The notes: generated by a model not told the origin, from the letters alone. Positions 10,793 to 26,198 are shown, counted from the first letter of the stretch. The stretch: 64,000 bases of DNA from Tenebrio molitor (GCF_963966145.1 NC_091046.1:15314001-15378000), one strand, 5' to 3'. Translations and numbers: made by a program.

Positions 10793-11220
10793 CAGGATTA
10801 TTAACGTAAGATGACGAGCCTGACCAGGTAAAAATGCAACCCAAAATACGATTTATACAGTTACCTCGATCCCTATTACATTACCATAGTGCACATACAA
10901 CATAGATAACGTCAGTCTAATGAATGCCAAGTTCTGACAGAAAAATACCTCTCTCAACAAAGTATAATTTAATAACAAGAAGCAATTAAAATCACAAAAG
11001 TAATGGCTAAGTAGGATCAAGTCGGTTCTGTCATCGTTCGAAAACATTTTCAAATACTAAATATGAACAAAAAATGTAACCTTTCAAACTAATAGAATAC
11101 CTTCTTGGATTCTTGAGTTAATTTTTAAATACCAAAACATAATGCAGGTATGCTTTGTAAAATGTAGTTTGGGTTGAATTTTTACCTGGTCAGGCTCGTC
11201 ATCTCACGTCAATAACCCTG
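10793..11220. mobile_element. MITE, TA target duplication
   Basis: 428 bp with inverted ends of about 60 bp: CAGGATTATTAACGT or CAGGGTTATTGACGT, then GATGACGAGCCTGACC and AGGTAAAAAT. TA at 10791-10792 and 11221-11222. No coding capacity. Confidence 0.8.
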
Positions 11221-14200
11221 TATGTACGAGTATGTGTGATTGTTTCAAATACTACTTAGTATTTCAAATTTATAATATAAGTGTTAGCATTTGCGTTTTG
11301 ATTAAACATACTGGTCTGTGCTCATTTAATAGCATGTTACAACTTTCAAGGGTTTTGTTTGATGAACAAATTTACTAACTTGTAAATTCTGTGCATCACT
11401 AACTTGATGATATTGAACTTTTCGTAAAACTGACATTGCGAGATGCGCTAACTGGGAAAATTGTTCTCAATATTTTCCTATAGCAATGTACTTTTTGAAA
11501 TGCATGTAATGTTAAAACTAGACGAATGTGTAAGAACTTTGGTACATTAAATAAGAAAAAAATTATCCATGTGATTATCATATACGATTTTTCATACCAT
11601 TTAAATTACCTCTTATTACGTTTTATAAATTTTTATGAACACGTCTAAAGCAATAACTTTGTACATAGATGAGTTGTATTGTTTAATAAATTCTCATTTT
11701 TCTGCTATTCACGTTAAATCGTGACAACTTAGTTTTACATTAAGTACTAAGATTTGAACTGACTGAGAATATTTTATTAGATAAAAGAACTAAATTATAT
11801 GGTTTGTTTGTTTGCTTGTTATTAGTAGCTAAGAAATAAATGAAAATGTTTGTAAGGAAAATGAGAGGATATAACAATAGAAACGGGTATCTATCATTTG
11901 ATTAGTGTAGCGAGATATGAGTTCATCGGGGTCAGTTAATCTACTTATCTTATTGAACTGAATAGTTTGTAGAAGCTAACTAGCAGCAAAGTTAGTATTG
12001 TTGTAGTAAGTACCGGCTGGAAATTGCAGTTCACCAATGTTTGTCATGTCTTGGAACTGAATTATCCTGTTGTAAAGGAGAGCAGTGTGGCAACAAATTG
12101 GATTATGTGGGACTCTCGGTCCTAAAGTCTTGCAACGCCCAAGTAAAAGGACAGCTCTGAAAGAGATGGTACGGAGACCTTTTCCAGCTTCATTCCTTCG
12201 ACGTGGCTTTGCGTAGTGGTTTGACCTAACCATTGCATTCACTTGTGGTAGTAAAATGTAAGATGTCATCCAACTTCTCCTTCAGTAAAACAATAAAAGG
12301 AGAAATTTTATTAAGAGAGTAAAACTTTAATATGACAATTAATAAAAAAATTGGATCTGTCCCGATAATAATAATCCGGTAAGTTATCATGCCGAGAAAA
12401 TCGCAATAATTTTTACTCGAGAAAAAAGTATTCCTTTCATAAAGTGATTTCAAATGAATTTTAAATTAACTGGAAATGGTCATTTAATGGATTATTGCGA
12501 AATGAAGTTGGCTATTTATTGTAATTAAAAAGTTGGTAAAGTTTCCCCCTTTGTGCTGAAGATTTCGAAATTTTAAGTTGCTGAAAGGTCCATAACTACC
12601 CTGCTGATGCTCGGTATTATTCGTGTTAAATCGAATGGCGCAAATAAACGAAATAAGCCTCAATAAAATGTTAGGTACGTTTTTTATTTGCCCAAGTTTT
12701 TCTCGTTTATTGATTTATTTTCATAAGTGCAATAAAATATGCTGCTATACGGGACACTTTCTGGTTTCCTCCTCACTAATACTTTATAATCAAAGAAATA
12801 GAGGAAATGCCAGCTAAATCTCCCCGAAGGACAAAGTTGAAACACCGATACGCCCTACAGGACCAATACATCTTAATATTACCAAACGAGAAAGTATGTT
12901 CTTCCAGTTAGCGCTGTCGCATCTAAACTTTGCAAGGGTAATTAGAACACAATGAATAATTTAGCTTCAGAGTTCATAAATACTAATTACCAGCACACTT
13001 GCTATGCTAGCGTTCTCTGTCGTCTGCATTGAAATATACAGTGTCTGTGCATTTCCAGACACCGACGGCATTTCAGTTTACTGCGATCAATTTACTTGAT
13101 TAAAATCTGCTAAATTTGAAGTCAAATAATTTTAGACAATCAGTTCCGAAATCATTCGACCAAATTTAATATAGTCTATTTTATTTATTCCAACGTTAGT
13201 GAGTTTATGGCCTCAATAATTGCTCACAAAATACAGCAATGAAATAAGAGTTGTCCGAAATAACCATCTGACATTTTCTCATTTCTCGTAACATTTTATC
13301 ACTTTATTGTTACACAAGTGTCAGTGTAAACAATATGCTATAGGTAAGAAAATGATTTAATTATTTTCATTGTCTAATTTGCATATTCTAAATAGCACAT
13401 CAAAGTGAAAGCAAGCTATAATATCTCAATTAAAATGTTTAGTTCACTCTTTCAATGGTGAAATTTTGGGATCGTATATAATCATTTATTTCAATATCAA
13501 GTGTGGCTTTAAAAATGAAACCATAAATTTGGTGTTGGTTATGAAACCGCAAAACATTAAAAATGTAATTCTGCGACTTCGTCGTAGAGCAAAAGGAGAT
13601 AAAGTTGAGTAGTGAGGGTGACCTAGAACTTCTGTTAAGTTCTAAACGAGCCCAAGCGTGCTTTAAAAGAAGCAAAGAGTCGGGCAATAATTATCTGCTG
13701 AAGCCCTAAGACAGATACGTGTAGGTAAACACGAAACCGCAGAACGTGCTGCTTGTAACACCATTATAACTATGAGATATTTGCGTGACGCTTCCTGTGC
13801 TCTGGAGGGATGTAATGGGTGATATCAGCGTTTTAGCAACTAAAGCTATCTCGGTGAAGTGTAAACCCGGAGCTAACAGTTTGCGAGTGTTTAACAGCGA
13901 AGCCGATAAGATCGCGTTCACACAGTCAAATGGCCCATTGTCCCATCAGGTTTTAGATGATTACTGCTTCGGCTACACGAATAACGACTTAAGTCTTTCT
14001 TCAGCTTCCACAGACGTAAAAGCACAAGGCGAAATTATGCGAAAAGTTTCTTGTCAGGAGCGGTTACATTTCCTGGCAATTTCCACCAGCCAACATTTTT
14101 AACACCAATTAATTCACAAAGATAATGCCGGGGATCAGTTTACACATCTTTGTACAATTCGAATGTATAATTATTCATTCTGTACAAGACGCAGTCATTT

Positions 14201-14750
14201 AGGTAAGGGGTGAATTTAATTTAACACCAAAATACGACCTCACTCTTTGTGCTCTATTGAATGCAAATCGCGAATCGAGCGTTCCCAGTATACGAAAATG
14301 CCCTTTATTCGAATGTCTTTGATCGAACTGCACTTTAATTATCACAACAGTTCGAACTTGTACAAATTATAGGATTTGCCTGACGATTGTGTGCATTTTA
14401 ATCGACTGGGGATCAACATTTGTTGTTGTTCGTTGATGCGTTTGTGAGCGGGAATGTGTAACACCTCGACAAAATGTAAAAACTAAATTAGACATATGTG
14501 TTAGATCACGTTACGAAGATACACATTCTGGCAACAAATTAATCGATTGATATTAAAGAATGTAACGTCAATTGCCCACTTGTTTTTTATTCTTATTCTT
14601 AGACAGTTACTTAATTTTGGACGAGTTTGTTTTCTCGAGATATCTTCCTCTGTTCAGGAGTTCTTCTTTAGGTTTATTAATAATAATAGTAGTTTATTTA
14701 ACGAGTTCGTGTATAAATTGGGCTTTTTTGGCCAACCCCCATTTTTTAAT
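11221..14750. other. Intron stretch with unassigned ORFs
   Basis: No repeat was recognised. Two patches are less AT-rich: 11976-12269, with a 97-codon minus-strand ORF, and 13706-14090, with overlapping ORFs on both strands. Neither encodes a familiar motif. The patches could be decayed transposons or conserved regulatory DNA. Confidence 0.35.
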
Positions 14751-15176
14751 TCTCTTTCTGAAAGACCTTCCTACTACCTAAACCATGAATAAAAAAAATT
14801 GGTACCTTACATAACAATTTTTTTTGAGAAAATGATAAATTTTACTTCAAAAATTTAATTTAATTGTTAATGTAAATATGTATTCTTTTGTATAAGTTTA
14901 TTTAAAATAAGTCCTGACATTATTGAGCGCAGTGTACAACAAAGTGTCGGTGAGTGCCAAATGGTCGGCAGGGGACAATTTCAACATTTGCATTAAATGC
15001 TATTGTTAACCTTAGATGCCTATATGTTTTGGTTTGAGGTCAATTAAAATTTTTATTTTAAAAATTCAATTACATTTCTGAAGTAAAATTTGTCATTTTT
15101 TCAAAAAAATTGTTATGTAAGATATCATTTTTTTTTATTCGTCGTTTAGCTATTACGAAAGCCTATCAGAAAAAGA
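14751..15176. mobile_element. Fold-back element with arms of about 120 bp
   Basis: CCTTACATAACAATTT followed by ATAAATTTTACTTCA at the left reappears inverted at 15055-15125. The arms extend outward through a GAATAAAAAAAA segment. Target duplication is not clear. Non-coding. Confidence 0.6.
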
Positions 15177-15179
15177 AGA

Positions 15180-18100
15180 AAAAAGTGAGGGTTGTCACTT
15201 AAAAAAATTATTAATGATGTCATAATTAGGAGATGAAAAGCTGTGAACATATGTAAAGTACTGAAGAATATGCACTTTTTAAAAACAAAGTTGACCTCTT
15301 CGAGGATTTTTCTCTCTGAAATTAATACTTACAGTTTTATCGAATTTATTCCGAACCTTACGAACGCACGCATGCCATCACGAAATTAAAGAAAATATAA
15401 GTTTTGAAAAACTAGTAAATTTCGATGAAATTTCACAATATGGTAAAGTCGTATTTGTAAAATGACACGTGACACATGTCTGCAGTTCTTCGAGCATTAA
15501 CTAAATATTCTGAACCCATTGGTTGCGATGGTATTTTCATAAAGTACTGAAAGACTAATGGATCTTATACATAAAATATTTTATATGAAACCTCGATAAA
15601 ACCTTGCAAGGTAATTTTATTTAAAACAATGTATGGCATTTTTCATTCAGAGTAGAGCTTTTATTCAAGCAGCCTATAATAATAAATTAAATCGAAATAT
15701 TGATCGCAAACATTTTCACATAAAAACAATTAAAAAATAATTAATCATAAAATTGTAAAGCTGTCTTTAATTAATTTTTAATTGTCAATAGTACTTTAGA
15801 CGTACATATTAACCTACTTTGTTGTGAACTAAGGGTTCGTTCGTTACTGATTGTGTGCATGTATTGCATGTATTACACAGAATATCTGTATAAAGTATTA
15901 TGGACAACAAAAAGGGCAGTGCGTCTACTTTGTTAATATTTCACCCTACGGATGTTATACAAAAACAACTTACCTTTTGTACATATTATAAAAATTTGTT
16001 ATCATATAAAATTACCATCAGATGTTTTTTTAAATTAGATAACTAGATTTTGAGGAAACTAAAAGAACCTGTGCAATTACGAGATGTATGAAATTTGATG
16101 TCGAGTGAAAATTTTTCATTTAAAATTTCCAGTTTGCTTGCAATAAGGGCGTCATTGTTTGTTGGAGTAAACTAGAAAATACCGCAATTTCAGCTTTGCA
16201 GTTAATTCTCCATTTCAGCTTTTCAGCTTCGTCTATATCGATCTTATGGTCCAGTAACCTATATCACCGCCTGCGTTCTACAAACAATAAATCGGCCATT
16301 GCTTCGTAAGGAATTCAGTAAATGTCAAGATTGTAATAGACTTCTAGTTCGGAGAATTTGTTCTACAATTGTTTTCGTTATCTTAATGATAATGATTGCT
16401 CGCCGAAGTTAAAAATATCAATACACAAATATATCACACAAATGTAGAACCAGCAATTCAAAATTTTTAATTTCAATATGGAATATCCTAATAATTAAGA
16501 AAAATGCATTTTTTAGAAAACAAATAGCTAAAAAATGAGATAATTAAAACAAATGGAGCCGTATCACAACTGAGATTCCTTCGGGAAATTTTAACTTGAT
16601 TGTGTCGCCGTTTATTCACATATGAAAGACACATTTTTTACTCGGGTAAAACAGCCTAGGGGAAGGCCTTTCAGAAGTGATTTATTTTTCATACATCTTA
16701 AAATGAATTTGCTTTTGAAAACAATTATTAAATAAACATTGGAGCGTTTTTCAATAAATTGATGATATTTTGTTAAGAAATGAAATTGTATTTTATTGTA
16801 AACATATTTATAACGACACTTTAAGTAAATACTATTGTTGCTCTATAAAAGCCTTTACACATGATTTGAACACAATGAAATAATCACTACAGGTTTCGTT
16901 TCTTTGTACCTAGTATAAAGTTTACAGAAATCGATTGCGCAAACTTGGGAATCTGGAACGTCAAAATAAGCTGAAAGGTAAATACAATATATCTCAAATA
17001 AATGCTTCCCTAAAGAGCAATAGCCCTTGAAATGTCCACTTCAGCAGGAATTTCCGGAATCTGAGTAACTTAAAAATTACTTGGTTAAATCTATTCGTTG
17101 GAGATTTTTCAATTTTTCAATTTTCTTTTTTTCACTGAAGTACTTACATTTTTGTTTTGGATTTCGAAAAACTTGCAGGTACATACTTACATATTTCCTA
17201 CTGCAATAAAATTTTACAGCGACTACGTAGGAGGATGAGTTTTTTGGTTATCCACTCCTTTCTTTGTCCTTGATGCATGCACATATTTCAGACGTCATAA
17301 CTTTTTCAATTACGAAGTTTAGCGTATAACTTATAGCAGTGTAAAATTTAATGCTTTCGGTTATCGCGGGGAAATTACTTTTATCAGATAATCGGTATAC
17401 TCATATATGCACGAAATAAAATATTTCCGCTTCTTAACAATTCATACTTCGTGGCACCTGTGGGTAAAAATACGTTTTGAGTAAATTTCCAATTTAAAAT
17501 ATTTTCAACCAGATCAACACTGAAGCTTGTTATTACAATTTAATTCAATTGGTATTCAATATAGACCAATTCTGATGTTTTCAATTTTAAAGCACTCAAA
17601 ACAACTTCAATAAATTCCAATTTGTACTCTGTTACCGTTGTCATGTTATGTCAGAGAAGTGGTGGTAATTTGCTGTACTATACAATAACTCGATTGTTAT
17701 GTGTGAATGTATGTTTAGATATATCGGCACATTATATAAAAGAAGCACAGCACTTCACAGATTCAAAAACTATAAAAAGAATTTAAGTTCGACGAACACA
17801 ATATATGCTTTACCATTATTCACCTCATGTGTGCATAGTATATTCTGCACGATGCTATTTCGTGTAACAGCCCGAGTGTCTAGATTTGACAAACAGAATT
17901 TAAATTTACACGTAAAACGAGCAGAAATGTAAATATTTCATAGCGAATGCTCTACAAACAGCGTAGGTAGAATAATTTATAGTTACGTAAGATTTTCGCT
18001 AGTTTTCATAAATTTAAGTAAAAAGCACATATATTTTCTTGTATTTCTTTAATACTACGTATGCCAAAAATTGTTCCCAAGTTGATAATTAATTTCAATC

Positions 18101-18884
18101 ATTATAAAGCGTAGAAATATTAGTAGATATCTTCATTTTCTTTTTTTTTTTCTTTGATAACATCGCTTACATTGGAAATGAATTTAATATATGTACCTAA
18201 TACACGCACGCGGCAAAAAATCATTGAAACGCATTCCATCAAAGTAGTTAACCTTATGTCTTTGGCATTTCCAAAGCTTGAAACTTGTCTCATCGACTGT
18301 AACAAATCTTTGACGTAACCCATTCGGATCTTGGTAGGTGATTTTACCGTAATTCACTTAGTGATGACTAAATTTGCTTTAGAGATCAGTTGCCCAATGG
18401 GCTTCCGATCTGATGTTAACATAACCGATATCCACCGGGCAGCCACAGTTTTTAAGCTCAATTAATTGTGCAGTATGTACTTCAATATTTTGCTGTAAAT
18501 TTTATTATGTCTCGAGTCGTAGAAAACTTTATCATGGAGCACACCAATATTTTTAAGTAAGTATCAAAACAGTTCTGGGGTGTCCGATGGCAAGTGTTTG
18601 TACACAAGATTATCCTTCTGGATTGATTTAGGTCGCAAACCATTTTATAGATATGTTTTATTACCTCTCTGATTTCGATCCATTTTTAAAGACAGGTTTT
18701 ATTGAATTAAGCGATTGGTCGCTTAATTGTTAAACGCAAAAAGAAGCGTCAACCAAACTTCAATTTTCTTGCTTTTAATAAATGATAGTTCGTTGATAAA
18801 GAGTTTTTTATTTATTAACAGGGACAATTTGAGATGACTTTTTTTAACTCTTCCTCGATTCTGTTATAATATAGTATATTAAAG
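15180..18884. other. Repeat-poor part of intron 1
   Basis: Nothing recognised in 3.7 kb apart from small AT-rich ORFs of 67-77 codons without motifs. Confidence 0.45.
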
Positions 18885-18992
18885 AACGAGTTTTATAAGG
18901 GTTGATTTGGCGCACGAGTCCCAAGTGTAGAAAACGACCCGTAGGGGAGTTTTGTATGGGACGAGTGCGCCAATGTCCTTATAAAACGCGTT
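18885..18992. repeat. Hairpin with GC-rich inner stem
   Basis: Outer stem AACGAGTTTTATAAGG pairs with CCTTATAAAACGCGTT. An inner stem TTGGCGCACGAGTCCCA pairs with TGGGACGAGTGCGCCA, and a loop of roughly 30 bases lies between. The arms are unrelated to the other hairpins listed here, but the layout is the same. Confidence 0.7.
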
Positions 18993-20340
<1,348 letters not shown>

Positions 20341-20446
20341 GATCCTGCGGATCAGCGCTCGGCATGGAGTCAGGAGTTATCAAGGATTCTGCAATAACCG
20401 CAAGTTCGGCTTATGACTCGAGCAGCGTTGGTCCTCAACACGGAAG
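20341..20446 (+). CDS. Ddr: Discoidin domain receptor, exon 2 (start of discoidin domain)
   Basis: The exon continues the exon 1 frame after a phase-1 junction and encodes SCGSALGMESG (residues 37-47), then a segment rich in Ile, Asp and Ser with ITASSAYDSSSVGPQHG (54-70). In DDR-type discoidin (F5/8 type C) domains, the first Cys, the LGMESG turn, the ITASS strand and the VGP loop precede a Leu/Arg and GAWCP segment encoded further on. That next part is not found in the window. The exon is flanked by CTACAG and GTAAAT and ends in phase 2. F5/8C proteins other than Ddr (such as neurexin IV relatives) are alternatives, but the GMESG-to-VGP spacing favours Ddr. Confidence 0.75.
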
Positions 20447-20589
20447 GTAAATAATGTTACAGCTACCGGAAGTTTTAATTTCCTCATAAATTGAAAAGTA
20501 GTCATACAAAACTTGTTAAATTAGAAAAAACTTTGCAATAACAGAGCTCAAAAGCGATTCGCTTCAAAAATTTAATTCCATCAGATCGC

Positions 20590-20940
20590 TGCCAATTTTG
20601 AATTTCAGCCAATGAGAAGCAAATTACAGCACCTGCCCAATTATCGAATATTGCACTAGTGCAATTGTCGAATATTATACTAATGCATTTGAGCTGCTGT
20701 GAATTAAATAATGTATTTTCGTCATAACTTTAATTTTTCTGTGAGTCTAATTCATACTGTCGATAATGAATGATAATAAATAATCAATAATTTGCCACGC
20801 GCTCGGGATATTGGTACTGACTATTTTCTTCGAAAAATTTAAGCCAATCAAAAAGCTGTAATATTTAATTTTTAGCCAATAGCGATCGAATTACAGCGAT
20901 AATTTGCACTAGTGCAATTATCGATAATTTGCGCTAGAGC
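20590..20940. repeat. Repeat with ATTACAGCGATAATT and GCACTAGTGC palindromes
   Basis: Two stretches carry TTGCACTAGTGCAATT with flanking ATTATCGA motifs (about 20655 and 20910). The second follows GAATTACAGCGATAATT. The same motif and a CCAATCA...CCAAT arrangement recur at 45843-46040 and 47968-48045, so this is a diverged member of that family. Confidence 0.5.
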
Positions 20941-21011
20941 AAAACTGTTGTTGTTGTTGTCAATAGATACCAACTCAGTGCAAACGTCATGTCATGATTT
21001 ATGTGACCAGT

Positions 21012-21202
21012 AGTCTTTGGACAAAATAGGACCCGACAAGTCGGCCAGTACAACTTTGCGTAATACCCCGCTCACATTTAAACACGATTCAGCTGGTTGG
21101 CTTTAAATAATAGGCGAACCAGCTGAATCGTGTGTATGTGTGAGAGAGCTATTACGCAAAGTTGTACTGGTCGACTTGTCGGTACTATTTTGTCCTAAGA
21201 CT
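21012..21202. mobile_element. MITE with long inverted arms
   Basis: Both ends read AGTCTT, then GGACAAAATAG, GACAAGTCG and CAGTACAACTTTGCGTAA, then ACACGATTCAGCTGGTT. The arms are about 85 bp with a short centre. Target duplication is unclear. Non-coding. Confidence 0.75.
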
Positions 21203-21332
21203 GCTCATGACCGTCAACGACCCCATAAAAATTGACAGAAAAACCAATTTTTAAACAGAGTATTACGTTTATTTCTAAATTTTTCTCAGGAAATAGTCTG
21301 CCAAAATATCCTTTCGTGCATGTCAAATTGTC

Positions 21333-21372
21333 TCATTATTTCCTCTCGTGCGCTTTGCGCACTCGAGAAAAT
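21333..21372. repeat. Small hairpin with CGTGCGC core
   Basis: TTTCCTCTCGTGCGC pairs with GCGCACTCGAGAAAA around TTT. It resembles the cores of the larger hairpins in composition. Confidence 0.5.
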
Positions 21373-21959
21373 TAAATTATCGACAAGTTGATATGCACTC
21401 GGAATATTACTAGTGAAAATGTACTTATCATCGACAGCAATTGTATGAAAACACATTAGTGATACCGCAAGATCAAATATACCGGGTGTCCGAGCGAAAA
21501 TTTTGATGGATTTCTCTCTGGTGTTTCGTTTGTAACATTATAAATGTTAGGATGAGTCAGCCTATAGGGGTACATAATGTAGTATAGTTGTCACGTCATT
21601 ATCAGTTATCACGCTCTAAGCCGCCCTCGGCCACCTCCATTTCAATATTTTAAATGACACCCTACATTTAATGACGCATTGTAAGAGGGTATATTTTTTG
21701 AATGTCTGTGTAAAAAACATGATAGGTTACAGAGGAAAGTTTTTGAGATATTTGACTTTGCAATTTAAAAAATTAAATCGTCTTATTGATTAAGAATGAA
21801 ATGTTCAATGTGTTCTTGAAATAATAGCACAGCCGCTTCTCGAACTCAGTTTGAACATTTTGGAACATTTCTGGTTTATTTTTTAAATTTTAAGATTTTT
21901 AAAAATTTAATTAAAATCGATAAATTGCTCAAAGGTAATTTTAATATTTCTGAAATATC

Positions 21960-22340
21960 GAGACTGCGAAAGAAACTAGAGCCTATTAGGGACAGATCTG
22001 GAGAGTAATGTGGATGAGGCAGACTTCCGAGTCTTATTCCTTTAGGTTCCGCACGGTCGTTCTAGCCACATGCGGCCGTGAACCAAGATTGAATATTTTT
22101 ATGAAGATTTTCTTCAACTGTTGTCTTCAAACGGTCGTTGAGGGACTGACAACCACAACGTAACTGATCTTCAACATTTTCACCTCGTGAACGACAGTGA
22201 ACTACGCGTTCTGGTATAATTAATTTATCACCAAGTCCAATGTTAATGTTTCGGATTGCTGTTACTGCGGACCGGCCCAATTTGAAGATGTTTAACACTA
22301 GTGATCCGAAATCGCGTTTTGTTGGTAGCATTTAAAGTGT
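21960..22340 (-). pseudogene. Mariner transposase relic with internal deletion
   Basis: Minus-strand frame from 22331 gives ERVVHCRSRGENVEDQ, then LRCGCQSLNDRLKTTVEEN. This fits the N-terminal helix-turn-helix region and linker of mariner transposases (usually SGD..LEDQPRSGRPS..). Immediately after, a neighbouring frame gives RPHVARTTVRNLKE, then PHPHYSPDLS and FFRSL, which is the C-terminal catalytic region around the last Asp. About half of a normal 340-residue protein between these blocks is missing, and stops are present. It is therefore an internally deleted, inactive mariner (DD34D group). Terminal repeats were not resolved. Confidence 0.65.
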
Positions 22341-22344
22341 CAAA

Positions 22345-25300
22345 AAAAATTAATAAATGAAGTTATTTTGTTCAACGGTGATTTGTTCACGAGACGCAAG
22401 ATTACGACGAGTATAATGATATGTATGAGTAAAGAAGAAACGCAACAAGAAATCAGTCATTATTTTCTGACTGACCTAATGTCTCAAAAGCTTTTCATTT
22501 TTGGCATTTTTTGCAGAAAGGTAGGTACTAAAAAGATATCCTCTTTCAAAGTCCATCATTAAAGATATAGTGTATCATTTAACATTATGAAGTGGATTTG
22601 GCTGGCCACAGTAGAAAGCAGAATAGTGACGTGCAAACTAAGTTACGTAGAAATGAGTTATGAACTGATTCACATGCAAATATTTTGAATTTGTAACTTT
22701 TAAAAACACCAGATATGAACGCAGCCGAAGTTTTCAAACGGACACCGAATGTCATTTTCACAAAAATTTTGAATCAGTTAATCATTGGAAGTGTTCTTTT
22801 ATCATCATCTTTTACATAATCTACTTTTACCAACTTGAAACGAAACTGTTGGAAATTTTTAATTTCGGTTAGTCAGTGTTTTTGTTAGCTTTTATGAGAG
22901 CGTTGCAACGGCTCTGCATGGATTCAATAGACTTCTTCACAATATTAAATTCGATCTTCTATTCTTAAGTTCTGGCGATGTTTGTAATTCTTATTTCGTC
23001 ACTCAGCAAATTTGGCAATCGCAATGTCCTTTCGAGAACTCTTATATTCAAGAAATGACTTACTTCAAAGGTCCAAGGGTCTAACGACACGACAGATGCA
23101 ATCAAAAAAGTTTAAAGAATACCAACGAACTGTTGTTCTCCACACAAGAATTTTGCCTTGACTATGTCTTACTCTTAGTTTTGTAATTATATTGTTAGCG
23201 CCCGACGCAAAAAGACAAGCCGGAATTTAAGTTACAAGTCAACAGTCTTTTTCCCGTCCACCACACGATCCCCTCCTCGGTTGTCTTCGGATCTCCTCGT
23301 GACCCTCCGGTACGATGGAGTGCTGCTCCGGGATTTCCCACGAAAGATCCTCCGTTCGCCCAATAGGGGATCGACAATATTTTTGGGTCATTGGACAATG
23401 GATCAAGACTTTGTTATCTCTGAAAATAACACTATCTTGCTAATGCACTGACTATCAAAAATGTCCAAAGTATAGTATTGTAATCGGTAATAACAGAAGT
23501 GGTAAGATCGTTTACAAGAACAACCAATTCTTAATGACCACAAAAAGTGTATAATTTCGACGCTGCAACTATACAGGGTTATTCACCGTAGAGTTCCCGC
23601 GAAAATGTAATGTTATGCAACACAAAATACAGTTTAAAACAGGGTCTAGATTTCATTTTAAAACCACCAACGTCGCAGTTTCCTCGATAATTACTATCGG
23701 CAACACTGTTTTGAGGTTAAGTGTTTATTAAGTGTCTTGTTTTTCTGGGCATGTGTAAGTAAAAATAATAAGAATCAATAAATAAATAAATAAATGAAAC
23801 GTGCTGCTAATAAAACATTATGAACGGAATTCAAAGCAATTTTATTTTGAATCAAATAAATGTCATAATTTATAGTTACTAACATAGTATGAAAAAATAT
23901 CTACCTAAGGTTTTTTAAATTTTACCAACCTAAAGCAACAGGTGGTGGTTTTTTGATTTTTAAATGAAACTACATACTTTGATTTCTTATTTGTAAAACG
24001 TTAAAGAGAGAATGAGAACGAATTTTACAAATTTGGATGAATAGTTTGTTGTAACGATTTGCAACAATGTTCGTGTTGGAAAATATGAATGCAAAGATAT
24101 GATTACTGAGACAAATGATAAATACAGAGTACCTGTATTCATTAACGTTATTATATTGATTTTGTGATCATCATTATTTAATAAAGATAAAATTAGGAAA
24201 AATGTAATTTGGATGAAATGATTGTAATAACTCAACGAGATATTTCGTTTGTCTCTAATTCATTTTTATTATGTCGTGACAATACAAACGAAACCTGAAA
24301 TTCAACACACTTTAAATAATTCTTTAAAAGTCCTTTAAAGGATTATTTTCTCCAGTTATGAAGAGAAAATTAAAATTTGCCTTATAATTATCAGACGCTG
24401 AAACATATTTTCGACTTACAATGAAAATGAAACTTTATAAATTGTATTTAAAATTGTTTCCCTATGTAATGCTATATGCACAAGGTGATTAAATTAATGA
24501 ATACTTAACGAAGTTCTTAAAAGTTGAAAACTAATTAAAAAGTCTGAGCGAAATCTGAATAATTTAGGAAATATCTGTCGTGCAACAACCGGCTCAGATT
24601 TTCATTTAGCTGCCGTTGAAAAAATAACGCATTTTCGTTGAAACATGACAGCGTATCGGCATAAAAACCAAAAACTGTACAGGTCGATAACTGACAAATG
24701 ATGGTTGGTGCTTTATAGAACCGATATCACCTGCCATCAAAGAGCAAAATTCCGAAAGACTGCGTGGCTCTCGCGAACAGGTACACCGTAAAATGTCAAA
24801 ACGTTGATGGAGATCGGCTGGAATAACATTCCGTTAAAAGCATTTCCGGATCAACGACGACTTCGGCGTCGCTGGTTGGAAACTGCCAGTCGATATGGTC
24901 GCTATTCAATTTCCTAGAATATAAATTTTGTCGCGTCACGTTAAAACGATGGACCGTTCATGATCAACATATGTAAACGCAATAAATTTACAACGCAGCC
25001 TTGTGGTTATCACCCGTGTGCGTTAACTATCCTATGGGACCATGCCCGATTTTGATAAATTAAACCCAATTTAACGATTATCAAATTTTAATGCACTGCA
25101 ACAATAAAGCGAACGTCCAGCATATTGCAGCCTAATGGACGGCCGATAATTTAACTAGGAGATTCCCAATTTTCCCTTTATACCCGACTATGCAGAATAA
25201 TCACCTTGTCCCAAAAGTTCCCTTCTAAGCCCTTAAAATCGTCTTTAAATGTTATGGGGCTCTACAGAGTTAGGCCGGTTAGGATGGCTGATTTGTTTGG

Positions 25301-26195
25301 TGTGCTCGATTAGGATCTCTGTTATTAGAAACACAAAAGTCGTTAATTAAAACTAAGTTTGCCATAAATACACAAATTGCCCCACGCCGCTCATGTTAAC
25401 CGTGTATTGTTTGAAAATACAGAGGGCATTCATTCTGTCTACAAAATACTGCTTTGAATTACCTATCTACATCCGATTCTCTGTAAGTTTCTTACAATTG
25501 CAACGTCGATTGCACAAGTTGTATGTGGTTTCGTAGCTAAAATAATCTTTCCTTTGATCATTTTATTTTTTATAATAATAGAGTCGCTTTATGTACGAGT
25601 AAGTTTTCTAACGAATAATTAAGTACAAAGCTGTTCCTTTTGTTGTGATTTCAATGTTTCTATACAAAGTCTATCCGCAGGTTTTTTAGTCTCGTTGTAT
25701 AAAAATGGCGTTTGTTGGCCGCGATTTTAAATTAAAATTCTACGAAAGCATGTGCTTTTGCAAAACGCGAACAAAGCTAAAGCCGAAGCATTATTTAAAT
25801 AATTTCGTATACATTTTTTTTCAACCAAACAATAAGATTTAGTTTTTCAATTAATCTCAAAATACATAATACGCACTGTTCACGTCACATGAAACTTTGT
25901 TTTTACGGCGGCTGTGCGACGGTGAATTTTTCCCACATACTATGCGGAAAAGTAAATAATCCTTGTTTTTAAACTTTAGAAACGTAATTTTAAATTAATG
26001 AAGCTCAGTGTCAGGAGAACAATATGTATACATTTTGAATTCAATTAGTTTTAGAAAATAAAATCTAAAAGAAATCAAAACAGCAGCGCCATTTATCTGT
26101 CGGTGCGTTCCATTAAAATTCGAAAAGTAGTAATTGTTTTTAACATTTTAAATTAAAAAACGTCGGCCAAAAAGTATTATACATACCTTGTGTGT
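22345..26195. other. Repeat-poor stretch after exon 2, no gene recognised
   Basis: Contains an (AAAT)n run near 23777-23797 and less AT-rich patches at 23195-23400, 24640-24960 and 25000-25400. The first has a 67-codon minus ORF with no known motif. No inverted repeats of length were seen, which is unusual beside the rest of the window. Confidence 0.4.
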
Positions 26196-26198
26196 AAA

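Noticed and set aside
11976..12269. 97-codon minus-strand ORF
   Set aside because: No recognisable domain; could be chance in a less AT-rich patch.
13706..14102. Overlapping ORFs of 71 and 105 codons
   Set aside because: Low AT patch but no known motif on either strand and no splice context fitting Ddr.
23195..23398. 67-codon minus ORF in a GC-rich patch, considered as LTR or Gag fragment because of TGTTAGCGCCCGACGC
   Set aside because: No second LTR, no primer site and no conserved protein motif.
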